Shown here piece after piece: positions 33,662 through 42,294 of a DNA stretch of 45,568 nucleotides. The stretch covers positions 11,512-57,079 of the forward strand of contig MNYZ01000064.1 in NCBI GenBank assembly GCA_001873365.1, written 5' to 3'. The notes beneath the pieces are model-generated. The model was not told where the DNA came from and searched no databases. It was given only the letters and a program-made list of their open reading frames with translations. Made by a program: the position numbers and the translations under genes. How positions within the stretch are numbered: position 1 is the first letter of the stretch; each line of letters begins with the position of its first letter. Origin of the DNA: Oscillatoriales cyanobacterium CG2_30_40_61. GTDB taxonomy: Bacteria > Cyanobacteriota > Cyanobacteriia > Cyanobacteriales > Microcoleaceae.

Positions 33662-35145
33662 TGAAAAATTTGGTTAGTTTTAGTCGAAGATTTAAAAAGT
33701 TCTTTAAAAAGATACGATTAGATATTATTGAGTTTTTAGGAAAAGCTGTTAAGATTTCAGGGGAAATTACTCTATTTGTTTTTACAGTTATTTCTCAAAT
33801 AATTAGTTTTATTATTAAGATATTTAGGAAAATATTGTCAAGTCTATGGAAATTATCAAAAATATTATGGTCGAAATTTGATAAAAATATTCTCAGAAAA
33901 CCGGATAAATTAGCGGCTTTGATTTTCCTATTGTTTGCTATTGGGATTTTGGGTTCAATTTTTTATCCGTTTGGAAAATATGTCTTTGAGGGAAATTTTC
34001 TAGTTGAGGAATTGAGTTTTATTGTTAATTCCCAGGGTAATCAACGATTAATTAACCCGATTTTAGGATTAAAAACCTTTGATTTAACCGGACAACAAAC
34101 CCTAACCTTACGCGGTAATTTTACTAGCAAAACAATACCTAAATTAAACCAAAAACAAGAAATTACGTTAAATTTAGATCGTCCCGATAGTCGGTTATTA
34201 ATTTCTTCTGTTAACGAAAATCAACCGAGTTCTATTGAATTAACTCAATTACAACTAATTCCTTTTAAACTCGAAAAAAACCCCCATAGTCTTCCAGTTA
34301 ATATCAAATCTTTGAAATATAATTCTCAACTAAATCAACTATCTTTTTGTTTGAAATTAGTTCCAAACACACCTGATGATCTTAAATATATTCTCAAAAA
34401 TGATGCTTTTAATAACAAAAAACCTTCTGATTCATTTAATCAGGGTAAGTTGTCGATAGATATTTGTCAAGATCCCGATGTATCAACTTATCAACCCTTA
34501 GCAAATCTGGGACTAAAATTAGGTGAAAATCCGATTAAAATTAGTTTAGAGCAAGTTAGTATTCCTGAATTGGGAATAGAGTCTTCTCCCGATAATCCCA
34601 ACTTAATTGATTTTATCTTAATTCCCGAATCCGATCAACTAGAATTAACCCTAACTTCTCCCTCAAATTTAATTATTACCCTTCCTGCTCCCGAAACAGA
34701 TAATAATTTTTCACGCTGGATACAAGGAAATTTAGACGTTAAACAGGTGAAATTTACCCAAAGCGAAACTATGGGAGATAATAAAGATCAGTTTCCCAGT
34801 TCCACGATAGTTTCTGGAGAAATTTTAATGACGGATAAATCCTTAGAAATTCAACAGAATCAGTTTTTCTTGATTTCAGGAAAACCCGGAATTGAACGCT
34901 TAAGATCCATTCAAATCCAACCGGAATCTCCTTCCGGTTTACAGGTGCGTTTTGTCGGAAAAACTAATCAAGTCGAAGTGGGTATAGATCCACAATTTCC
35001 GGTTAGGAAAATTAAACCGCTTTGGATTTCTAGCTTGGGTTTTTCCTCTGATTCTATTGTAGCATTATTATCATTTTGTGCAACAATTATCGGTTTTTTA
35101 TTACCCTATTTATTTATTGCTGCTTCTTCCTCTGATTCTGATTAA
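33661..35145 (+). CDS. Membrane-anchored protein of unknown function, coupled to the upstream exported protein
   Basis: A 494-residue protein. The ATG at 33661 overlaps the preceding stop in a TAATG junction. An upstream in-frame TTG at 33649 is less likely. Three hydrophobic stretches are seen: ITLFVFTVISQIISFIIKIF (about 35-55), LAALIFLLFAIGILGSIFYP (about 83-103) and IVALLSFCATIIGFLLPYLF (about 467-487). The roughly 360 residues between the last two are beta-rich, probably periplasmic, and contain repeated NLDRPDSRLLISS- and PESDQLELTLTSP-like strands. The last residues are a Ser/Asp tail. No homology is recognised. Coupling with the exported protein suggests a shared envelope complex. Confidence 0.7.
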   Translation: MKNLVSFSRRFKKFFKKIRLDIIEFLGKAVKISGEITLFVFTVISQIISFIIKIFRKILSSLWKLSKILWSKFDKNILRKPDKLAALIFLLFAIGILGSIFYPFGKYVFEGNFLVEELSFIVNSQGNQRLINPILGLKTFDLTGQQTLTLRGNFTSKTIPKLNQKQEITLNLDRPDSRLLISSVNENQPSSIELTQLQLIPFKLEKNPHSLPVNIKSLKYNSQLNQLSFCLKLVPNTPDDLKYILKNDAFNNKKPSDSFNQGKLSIDICQDPDVSTYQPLANLGLKLGENPIKISLEQVSIPELGIESSPDNPNLIDFILIPESDQLELTLTSPSNLIITLPAPETDNNFSRWIQGNLDVKQVKFTQSETMGDNKDQFPSSTIVSGEILMTDKSLEIQQNQFFLISGKPGIERLRSIQIQPESPSGLQVRFVGKTNQVEVGIDPQFPVRKIKPLWISSLGFSSDSIVALLSFCATIIGFLLPYLFIAASSSDSD

Positions 35146-35185
35146 AACATAGAATAGCGATTGTTTTTTTAATAATTTAATAAGA

Positions 35186-35201
35186 GAGTCCTGAAGGACT
35201 C
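35186..35201. terminator. Hairpin between convergent genes
   Basis: GAGTCC and GGACTC form a perfect 6-bp stem with a TGAA loop between the unknown membrane protein gene and the minus-strand ATPase gene. Flanks are T-rich on both strands but without a clean T-run. Confidence 0.4.
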
Positions 35202-35209
35202 ACTACGGG

Positions 35210-36364
35210 TTATTTTTGGTCGGGGAGTGCTAAACAATCCGTTGTTCCCCAACAGACATAAACGGGGGTATTGTTATCGGGTAAACTATCGAAGGTTTTG
35301 GGTTGACGAACCATAATATTTTCCCCTGATAATAATTTCACCACATATTGAATATGGGTTCCCAAATACATTGTATTTAATAAACGACCTTCAAAACAAT
35401 TCACCGAGTTGCTAACCGGATAAAAACTCAATGTCACTTTCTCAGGACGCACACTAACAACCGCCGATGCACCTGTTCTTAAATCTTGCTGGGGGAGTTG
35501 AATCCCAGGAATTTCAATCTGTTGAATTTCAATACTCAATCCGGTTTCTGTAACTATAAATAAACTGGTAGCATCGACACTTTCCACCGTACCGCGAAAT
35601 AGGTTGGTATCCCCAATAAAATCGGCGACAAAGGGAGTTTTAGGATATTCATAAATCTCGTTAGGACTGCCAATTTGTTCAATTCTGCCATCGTGCATCA
35701 CCGCAATTCGTTCAGACAGACTCATGGCTTCTTCTTGGTCGTGGGTGACCAGAATAAAGGTTAAACCCAAATTCCGATGGAGGTTAGTGAGTTCCACCTG
35801 CATTTGTTTCCGCAGTTTTAAATCCAAAGCTCCTAAAGGTTCATCTAATAATAATACGGCGGGACGATTAACTAAAGCCCTAGCTAAAGCTACCCGTTGC
35901 TGCTGACCCCCGGACATCTGAGAGGGATAACGATTCGCAAAGGATTCCATTTTGACTAGAGTTAATGCTTCCCGAACTTTTTCCTCAACTTCCGGCTTAC
36001 TTTTGCGTTTTAGCCGCAGTCCAAAGGCGATATTTTCCCAAACCGTCAAATGGTTAAACAAAGCATAACTCTGAAATACTGTATTTACTGGACGCAGATA
36101 GGCGGGAGTTTGGGTAACGGACTGACCTCGAATTAAGACTTCTCCGGCCGAAGGCATTTCAAACCCGGCAATTAGTCGCAGCGTTGTTGTTTTGCCGCAA
36201 CCCGATGGCCCCAAAATACTAAAAAATTCTCCTCGACGAATATCGAGATCCACGCCACGAACAGCCGTTTCCCCATTAAAAACTTTGAACACTCTGCGAA
36301 GTTCGACATCGAGCTTCGTTTGCGCCCCAATAGCACCTTGATTCTGCGTAGCCGCTTGCAGCAT
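35210..36364 (-). CDS. potA: ABC transporter ATP-binding protein, spermidine/putrescine type
   Basis: A 384-residue ATPase of the PotA/CysA/MalK group. Walker A GPSGCGKT is at 52-59, the Q-loop NTVFQSYALF near 93, the signature SGGQQQR near 150, Walker B VLLLDEPLGALD near 170, and the switch histidine in LVTHDQEEA near 205. The C-terminal TOBE-type regulatory domain (about 245-384) begins with FIGDTNLFRGTVE, the pattern of polyamine transporters. No permease or binding-protein gene is adjacent, so the partners must lie elsewhere and the polyamine assignment is by subfamily only. It is divergent from the terpene-synthase gene. Confidence 0.88.
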   Translation of the reverse strand: MLQAATQNQGAIGAQTKLDVELRRVFKVFNGETAVRGVDLDIRRGEFFSILGPSGCGKTTTLRLIAGFEMPSAGEVLIRGQSVTQTPAYLRPVNTVFQSYALFNHLTVWENIAFGLRLKRKSKPEVEEKVREALTLVKMESFANRYPSQMSGGQQQRVALARALVNRPAVLLLDEPLGALDLKLRKQMQVELTNLHRNLGLTFILVTHDQEEAMSLSERIAVMHDGRIEQIGSPNEIYEYPKTPFVADFIGDTNLFRGTVESVDATSLFIVTETGLSIEIQQIEIPGIQLPQQDLRTGASAVVSVRPEKVTLSFYPVSNSVNCFEGRLLNTMYLGTHIQYVVKLLSGENIMVRQPKTFDSLPDNNTPVYVCWGTTDCLALPDQK

Positions 36365-36539
36365 AGTGTTATGTTCGGAGATTTACCCTGACTACAGCTT
36401 ATCTGATCAAGACTGGACTGACAAGACAATAGCCTAGAGAATTTCAGATTGCTAGTAGAGTGTTACTAGATTCCAGTGTACAATATCGAGCGCGAAAGTA
36501 AAGCAATTAACGGGCTAACTTGGTGTGAGGAATTAAACG

Positions 36540-37358
36540 ATGAATTGGCAAAAAGATCCCTTGTCCGTCCTGCAAGATACGAGTCGAACGTTTTATATCC
36601 CAATTAGTCGTTTACCTCACGAGCTCCAAGAAGCCGTGGCGTCTGCCTATTTGTGTATGCGGGCGATTGATGAAGTTGAAGATCATCCAAACTTGGATAA
36701 CGCTACAAAAGCTAAATTGCTGCATAGGATGAGTCAGAATTTTCAATCGGCGGTGTGTCGAGAAACCATTGCTGATGATTGGTTTGCTGAATTTTCCGAT
36801 ACTGAAACCTTGGAAGAAGTGACCCTGCGGGTGGGAGAATGGGCCAAGTTAGCCCCGGAACGGATTGGCCCTCGGATTTGGGATGCAACGGCGGCGATGG
36901 CTGACCGGATGGCGTTTTGGGCCGAACGCAATTGGCGGATTGAAACCGAAGCGGAGTTAGATCAATATACCTTTGGAGTAGCGGGGGCTGTGGGGCTGTT
37001 GTTGTCGGATTTGTGGGCTTGGTATGATGGTACACAAACCCACCGAGTTTACGCTATTGGGTTTGGTCGAGGCTTACAGGCGGTGAATATTCTGCGGAAT
37101 TATCGGGATGATGGCAGTCGGGGGGTGGATTTCTTTCCCGAAGGTTGGACAGCGACACAAATGCACGGCTACGCAAAACGGAATTTAGCCTTAGCAGATG
37201 CCTACACCCAAGCCTTACCCTCTGGCCCAGCCTTGGATTTTTGCCGGATTCCCCTGGCTTTGGCCCATGCCACTTTAAATGTATTAGCCTTGGGTCAAGA
37301 CAAACTGACTCGCAGTGCTGTTGTGGAGTTGATTGAACAGGTTTGTCGCGGTAAATAA
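36540..37358 (+). CDS. Squalene/phytoene synthase family protein
   Basis: A 272-residue all-helical prenyl condensing enzyme. The first aspartate-rich motif is intact: D44 and D48 in RAIDEVEDHP. The second motif reads NILRNYRDDG (183-192), where the family normally has NxxRDxxxD. N187 replaces the first aspartate and D191 is kept. The conserved YTFGVAGAVG helix lies between them, and DFFPEGW follows the second motif. The protein is shorter than typical cyanobacterial squalene synthase, and its product is not predictable. A GAGG ribosome-binding site lies about ten bases before the ATG. The potA gene diverges from it. Confidence 0.82.
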   Translation: MNWQKDPLSVLQDTSRTFYIPISRLPHELQEAVASAYLCMRAIDEVEDHPNLDNATKAKLLHRMSQNFQSAVCRETIADDWFAEFSDTETLEEVTLRVGEWAKLAPERIGPRIWDATAAMADRMAFWAERNWRIETEAELDQYTFGVAGAVGLLLSDLWAWYDGTQTHRVYAIGFGRGLQAVNILRNYRDDGSRGVDFFPEGWTATQMHGYAKRNLALADAYTQALPSGPALDFCRIPLALAHATLNVLALGQDKLTRSAVVELIEQVCRGK

Positions 37359-37449
37359 TAGCAGTTTGTTGTTGCCCGTTGTTGCGCTTTAGCGCTCTTA
37401 CTAGAGTTCTGAACATCGACAACTAACTTATTTATAATTACAGGAAAAA

Positions 37450-38859
37450 ATGGCTGAATTTTTGGGAACTGCGGGAACAATTGTGGCGATCGCTACGGCT
37501 ATTGTACCGCAACAAGGAAGCGTCGGAATTGTGAGAATGTCGGGGGCTGAAGCTCAATCTATTGCCAAAGAATTGTTTTATACCCCCGGACGCCAGACTT
37601 GGGAAAGTCACCGAATTTTATATGGGTATATTCGCCATCCGAAAACAAAAAAAAATATTGATGAAGTGTTGTTATTATTAATGTTATCTCCCCGTTCCTA
37701 TACCCGGGAAGATGTGGTAGAATTTCACTGTCATGGGGGGATAATTGCGGTTCAACAAGTGTTACAATTGTGTATAGAATTAGGGGCAACATTGGCACAA
37801 CCGGGAGAATTTACTCTACGAGCTTTTTTAAATGGCAGATTAGATTTAACTCAAGCTGAAAGTGTAGCAGAATTAGTCGGATCTCAATCAATTGCGGCGG
37901 CACAAACCGCTTTAGCAGGATTACAAGGAAAATTAGCTAATCCAATTCGAGAATTACGGGCTACCTGTTTAGATATTTTAGCTGAAATTGAAGCTAGGGT
38001 TGATTTTGAGGAAGATTTACCGCCGTTAAATGAGTCAGAAATTATTGATCAAATTCATCAAGTTTTAGGAGAATTATCGCAATTTTTAGCAACGGCTGAC
38101 ACGGGAGAACTATTAAGAACTGGCTTAAAAGTTGCAATTGTTGGTCGTCCGAATGTGGGAAAATCGAGTTTATTGAATGCTTGGAGTCGGAGCGATCGCG
38201 CGATTGTTACGGATTTACCGGGAACCACTCGTGATGTGGTAGAATCTCAGTTAGTTGTGGGAGGAATCCCAATTCAGGTATTAGATACGGCGGGAATTCG
38301 TCACTCAGAAGATCAGGTAGAAAAAATTGGCATTGAGCGATCGCATCAAGCCGCCCAATCTGCCGATTTAGTGTTATTAACCTTAGATGCTATTGTGGGT
38401 TTAACTGAAGCAGATTTAGAGATTTATCAACAGATTAAACATCGTGATTTTATTGTTATAATTAATAAAATTGATCAGGTTAATTCCGAGCAATTAGAGG
38501 TGTTAAAACAAACCATAATTCACAGTTTAATAATAGAAAATATTGAGATAGTTTCTATGTCAGCAGGTTTAAATCAAGGGATTCCAGAGTTGGAAATAGC
38601 GATATTAAATTCAGTTTACGGCGGAAATATTCAAGCTGCTAATTTAGAATTTGCGATTAACCAACGTCAAGCCGCTGCGTTAACCCGTGCTAAAGTTTGT
38701 TTAGAAGAAGTGGAAACAACCATTAATAATCAACTTCCCTTTGATTTCTGGACAATTGATCTGCGAGGTGCAATTCAGGCGTTAGGGGAAGTCACGGGAG
38801 AAGAAGTTACGGAATCGGTTTTAGATCGAATTTTTAGCCGTTTTTGTATTGGGAAATAA
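37450..38859 (+). CDS. mnmE: tRNA uridine-5-carboxymethylaminomethyl synthesis GTPase
   Basis: A 469-residue MnmE. With MnmG it modifies U34 of certain tRNAs. The N-terminal tetrahydrofolate-binding domain shows [10 protein letters not shown] and the EFHCHGG and [21 protein letters not shown] stretches. The G domain has G1 GRPNVGKS (about 232-239), G2/G3 PGTTRD and LDTAGIR, and G4 NKID. The C-terminus ends with FCIGK, the conserved CxGK whose cysteine is typical of MnmE. It is complete and monocistronic. Confidence 0.96.
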   Translation: MAEFLGTAGTIVAIATAIVPQQGSVGIVRMSGAEAQSIAKELFYTPGRQTWESHRILYGYIRHPKTKKNIDEVLLLLMLSPRSYTREDVVEFHCHGGIIAVQQVLQLCIELGATLAQPGEFTLRAFLNGRLDLTQAESVAELVGSQSIAAAQTALAGLQGKLANPIRELRATCLDILAEIEARVDFEEDLPPLNESEIIDQIHQVLGELSQFLATADTGELLRTGLKVAIVGRPNVGKSSLLNAWSRSDRAIVTDLPGTTRDVVESQLVVGGIPIQVLDTAGIRHSEDQVEKIGIERSHQAAQSADLVLLTLDAIVGLTEADLEIYQQIKHRDFIVIINKIDQVNSEQLEVLKQTIIHSLIIENIEIVSMSAGLNQGIPELEIAILNSVYGGNIQAANLEFAINQRQAAALTRAKVCLEEVETTINNQLPFDFWTIDLRGAIQALGEVTGEEVTESVLDRIFSRFCIGK

Positions 38860-38876
38860 TCTTAATTCAATTTTAT

Positions 38877-38962
38877 AGCAGTGCCAGCGTCCTCGCTGGC
38901 TAGAATAATAACTAAAATAATAACTAGAATAATAACTAGCGAGTGAGGACACTCGCACTGCT
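38877..38962. repeat. Imperfect inverted repeat with internal AATAATAACTA units
   Basis: The left arm AGCAGTGCCAGCGTCCTCGC pairs imperfectly with the right arm ending GAGTGAGGACACTCGCACTGCT. Three AT-rich 11- to 16-bp units lie in the loop. It is a REP- or MITE-like element right after mnmE. Confidence 0.75.
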
Positions 38963-39016
38963 GAAGGAATAAAAATATAGACAAGCACTGATGAATGAAG
39001 TACAGTTTCTAGGGAT

Positions 39017-39049
39017 AAAAACCCGGTTTCTCAAAGAAACCGGGTTTTT
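39017..39049 (+). terminator. Strong hairpin with T-run, AAACCGGGTTTCT repeat family
   Basis: Perfect 15-bp arms (39017-39031 and 39035-39049) enclose a three-base loop, and the right arm ends in five T. It could terminate transcripts coming from mnmE. Its core is shared with repeats at 5579 and 23941. Confidence 0.75.
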
Positions 39050-39087
39050 GGGTGTACCCAATTTTAACGCATAGTGCTATATGCTAC

Positions 39088-39265
39088 TTAACAATGCTTT
39101 TAAGAACCTTTGACCAGACTGTTCTAAATCATCTTCTAAAGAAAAGGTGAGACTCTGTAAACGGATTAAACTATTAGGAAATAGACCATTTAGAGGTGTT
39201 TTTAAGGGTTTTGGATAAACTAAAATAGCATTTTGACTCTTTTTTAAAGTAGTATAGGCGATCGC
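39088..39265 (-). pseudogene. Duplicated fragment of the mcrC 3' end
   Basis: This segment aligns without gaps to 40277-40454, the last ~60 codons of mcrC, with about ten mismatches in 178 positions. It ends exactly at the GCGATCGC site shared by both copies. It is a partial duplication and has no start codon. Confidence 0.88.
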
Positions 39266-39335
39266 GCCATTCTCAGAGACTTACTAGAACTCGTGATGTG
39301 CTCGAAGAATCTCAATTACTCGTGGAAGGAATAAC
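39258..39335 (+). pseudogene. Degenerate MnmE-like G-domain fragment fused at a HIP1 site
   Basis: Beginning at the same GCGATCGC, the sequence resembles mnmE 38192-38275. It translates in one frame to TRDVLEESQLLVEGI, versus [14 protein letters not shown] in the intact gene. There is a stop just before it and a length change, so it is a decayed fragment of mnmE or a related GTPase. The region from 39336 to 39488 shows nothing further. Confidence 0.6.
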
Positions 39336-39488
39336 GAAAACAGCTCCATGTCAACTCACTAAACCCAATTCTTTGCGGGGTTTGGGCGTAATCCCTAGGA
39401 AATAGTGGCAATCGCTACTAAAATTTGTTATGGTAATTACTTTGATGTAAGTTAAAAAAAAGATCAATTATAAAATGGGATTATATCT

Positions 39489-40208
39489 ATGCAACTCATC
39501 GATTTTTTTGAGCATATTTATGTAATTAACCTACCCGAAAGAAAGGATAGATTAGAGCAAATCAAGAGGGAATTGCTCGATATGAATATACCCCTGACAT
39601 CCGAAAAAGTTGAAATATTTCCCGCCATCAGACCAGAAAGTGCAGAATCTTTTCCCAGTATTGGAGCCAGGGGCTGTGTTTTAAGTCACTATAATATATT
39701 GAAGCAAGCAAAGGAACGCCAATTTAACCGGGTTTTAATTTTGGAAGATGACTTAGCCCTATCCAAATATTTTAAGGAAAACGAAGCTAAACTACTTGAG
39801 CAACTGCAACAAATAGATTGGGCGTTAGTTTATTTTGGTCATTTTCTTGACCAGGATATAGAGATTAAAACCGAGCCAATAGTTAGTTTAAAACCTTGGG
39901 TTGGGGACATCCGAACTACCCATTTTTATGGGGTAAATGGCAAAATTTTAGAGCCATTAGTAAATTTTTTTGAAGAAGTACAAAAAAGACCCGCAGGACA
40001 TCCCGATGGGGGGCCGATGCAAATAGATGGAATTCTTTCAACTTTCCGAAAACAAAACCCAGATTTAATCACTATAGTTACTACTCCTAGTATGGGATTG
40101 CAAAGAGGATCATCAAGCGATATTACTCCTAAATGGTTTGACCGCATCACTCCTATCCGAAAAATTGCTAATACTCTTAGAAAAGTTAGAAATCGGTTGA
40201 AAAAGTAA
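39489..40208 (+). CDS. Glycosyltransferase family 25 protein
   Basis: A 239-residue protein of the LPS-type GT25 family. The N-terminus IYVINLPERKDRLEQIKREL is diagnostic. GCVLSHYNILKQA precedes the VLILEDDLALS motif with its acidic metal/nucleotide-sugar site (about residues 80-90). The C-terminal third has the conserved TTHFYGVNG and PSMGLQRGSSSD segments. Acceptor and sugar are unknown. It is an isolated gene flanked by repeats and the restriction locus, so horizontal acquisition is plausible. Confidence 0.88.
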   Translation: MQLIDFFEHIYVINLPERKDRLEQIKRELLDMNIPLTSEKVEIFPAIRPESAESFPSIGARGCVLSHYNILKQAKERQFNRVLILEDDLALSKYFKENEAKLLEQLQQIDWALVYFGHFLDQDIEIKTEPIVSLKPWVGDIRTTHFYGVNGKILEPLVNFFEEVQKRPAGHPDGGPMQIDGILSTFRKQNPDLITIVTTPSMGLQRGSSSDITPKWFDRITPIRKIANTLRKVRNRLKK

Positions 40209-40212
40209 AAAT

Positions 40213-40242
40213 AACCCGGCGGGGTTTTCATCCCGTCAGGTT
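40213..40242. terminator. Hairpin between convergent GT25 and mcrC
   Basis: AACCCGGCGGG and CCCGTCAGGTT form an 11-bp stem with one mismatch and one G-U pair over an 8-base loop. AT-rich sequence follows. It probably acts on both strands. Confidence 0.55.
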
Positions 40243-40262
40243 ACATTTTATAAATTATTTTA

Positions 40263-41459
40263 CTAAATTATGTTATTTAACAATGCTTTTAAAAACCTTT
40301 GACCAGACTGTTCTAAATCATCTTCTAAAGAAAAAGTTAGACTCTTTAAATAGATACAACTATTAGGAAATAGACCATTTAGAGGTGTTTTTAAGGGTTT
40401 AGGATAAACTAAAATAGCATTTTGACTCTTTTTTAAAGTAGCATAGGCGATCGCTTGATAAATGTCTGGGTTTGACGGTTTAGAATTAGGAATTTTATAT
40501 TTAGTATCGAGAATAAAGATAACTTGCTTTGTATTTTTATTATAAATAACTAAATCAATCTTAGATTCTATAATTTTACAAAAATCAATATTTTCTTGAT
40601 CTTTAATTTCAAAATTATCGGGAAGATGAAACTTTAACCAAGCATAAACAAATCTTTCATAGAGTATATCAGTTCTAACTAAAAAAGGAAACATTTGATA
40701 ATTTCCGACTTGATGCGCTACGCCACAATGATCTAAGAAAAATCGACATAAACTGTGTAAAGTATGATAATCTTGATTTAATCTATTATAAGATCTATCA
40801 ATACAATCATCCCCTTTAAAAGGTCGTTGAGTCGCTAAACCTTGTAAGGTATGATAGGCTTTTCTAACGGTTGTTGATAGCTGTTCTGAACATAACCCAC
40901 TGCGACCAATTATATATAATGTCCATAACAAGATTTGATTATCTTCAATATCGGCCGTATAATGATTATATTCGCAATTGAGTTTAACTGTCCCAGGATG
41001 TTTAAACTGATATTTAAAATCAACCTTTCCCCGAACATAAGGCAAAAGTTCAGTATTTTTAAGATAAGTTCGATAAAATCCTTTGCGACTTTGAGCTAAT
41101 ATTTTTTGTGTTAAAATATCAGCTAATCTATTATAAAATTCTGGGATAGTTTCACAATAAACTGATCCGTCTAGGAGTTGAAAACTTTTGAGATCATAAG
41201 TATATTCCAACATCCTAAATAAATTAGCAATAGGAACTTTAGGTTTTAGGAAAATCTGAATATCAGGAGTTAAGGGAATAAAACCCACACAACTTTTAGC
41301 GGTGAGTTTATATTGTTTCTGGGTTTTTGGGGATGGATATTCAATATCAATATATTTAGAATAATTACGACAAATGAGATCTGCGATCGCTTCTTCTAAT
41401 TCCTCTGGTTTAAATAATTTAGGTTTATATTCTATTAGTTCAATTATTTTCATCAGCAT
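40263..41459 (-). CDS. mcrC: McrC-family component of McrBC restriction system
   Basis: A 398-residue protein. The N-terminal McrC domain and the C-terminal PD-(D/E)XK nuclease are visible. The latter shows KIIESKIDLVIYN (the Asp of the core), then QVIFILDTKYK with the D-x-K catalytic pair, and YQAIAYATLKKS. The family partner McrB lies directly upstream with a 20-bp overlap. McrBC cleaves DNA with modified cytosines and acts against modified phage DNA. An alternative ATG two codons in (41453) would shorten the protein slightly. Its 3' end is partly duplicated at 39088-39265. Confidence 0.9.
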   Translation of the reverse strand: MLMKIIELIEYKPKLFKPEELEEAIADLICRNYSKYIDIEYPSPKTQKQYKLTAKSCVGFIPLTPDIQIFLKPKVPIANLFRMLEYTYDLKSFQLLDGSVYCETIPEFYNRLADILTQKILAQSRKGFYRTYLKNTELLPYVRGKVDFKYQFKHPGTVKLNCEYNHYTADIEDNQILLWTLYIIGRSGLCSEQLSTTVRKAYHTLQGLATQRPFKGDDCIDRSYNRLNQDYHTLHSLCRFFLDHCGVAHQVGNYQMFPFLVRTDILYERFVYAWLKFHLPDNFEIKDQENIDFCKIIESKIDLVIYNKNTKQVIFILDTKYKIPNSKPSNPDIYQAIAYATLKKSQNAILVYPKPLKTPLNGLFPNSCIYLKSLTFSLEDDLEQSGQRFLKALLNNII

Positions 41460-42294
41460 TTAAACCCAGTTTAATTTTAACTTTATTCCACCGAAATTGT
41501 TCTATTTTATCCAGTGCATTATAAAAATATTCTTCTAAATAAGGTTCAATTTCCATTTCCCAAATATCTTTAAGATTATCCTTAATATTGTATACCATAA
41601 AGAAGGATATCCCGATTTCATAATTCGGATCATTAATCATTTTGTTGATATCTTGAAGAACTTGAATGAGTTGATCTATCGGAAAGTTGATGAAACATTC
41701 TTCATAATAACGTTTTAAAATATTATAATTTGGAGCAATTTTAATAAAAGCAAAACGACGACGCAACGCATGATCAACTAACGCAATAGAACGATCTGCG
41801 GTGTTCATAGTTCCAATAATTCTAACATTTTCAGGAATATTAAAGGGTTCATGACTACCCGCTAAATTAATTTCTTGATCCCGATATTCTAATAAATACA
41901 TTAACTCCCCAAACACATTTGATAAATTTGCTCGATTAATTTCATCAATAATCAAAACACAAATATCATCATAAGATTTGGCTTTTTTACAAAATTCTAA
42001 AAACCGACCCGAAACTAAATCATAAGTTAATTGTCCGTTGTCAGTCTGAGGACGTATTCCTTGAATAAAATCTTCATAACTATAGGAAGGATGAAATTGA
42101 ATAATTTCTGAAAAACCATCTTTACCTCTAGTGAAATGTTCAGCTAATTTTTTTGCAATAAAAGTTTTTCCGGTTCCCGGTGGCCCTTGTAAAATAATTT
42201 GTCCTTTACGGTTAATATTGTTTACCCATCTCTGAAGTTCAATTTCATCAATTCTTGTTTCTTTAGAACATTTTTCTAAGCTATAAAAAAATGA
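41440..42294 (-). CDS. mcrB: McrB AAA+ GTPase part (3' portion of a frameshifted mcrB)
   Basis: This frame is open from a TGA at 42295-42297 but has no ATG, GTG or TTG before a TTG at 41955, which lies inside Walker B. Read from the upstream end it gives a full McrB AAA+ module. Walker A is QGPPGTGKT, followed by FHPSYSYEDFIQGIRP, LVSGRF, and Walker B LIIDEINRAN. FGELMYLLE and GTMNTADRSIALVDHALRRRF carry the sensor and arginine-finger region. It must therefore be translated as a continuation of the 42276-43007 frame, after a one-base shift in the T7 run at 42285-42291. It is followed by mcrC with a 20-bp overlap. Confidence 0.82.
   Translation of the reverse strand, partial: SFFYSLEKCSKETRIDEIELQRWVNNINRKGQIILQGPPGTGKTFIAKKLAEHFTRGKDGFSEIIQFHPSYSYEDFIQGIRPQTDNGQLTYDLVSGRFLEFCKKAKSYDDICVLIIDEINRANLSNVFGELMYLLEYRDQEINLAGSHEPFNIPENVRIIGTMNTADRSIALVDHALRRRFAFIKIAPNYNILKRYYEECFINFPIDQLIQVLQDINKMINDPNYEIGISFFMVYNIKDNLKDIWEMEIEPYLEEYFYNALDKIEQFRWNKVKIKLGLNADENN

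Noticed and set aside
41440-41955. Stand-alone 171-residue McrB protein starting at TTG 41955
   Set aside because: That codon lies inside Walker B, and the Walker A region is encoded in the same frame upstream, so the true product must begin earlier through the frameshift.
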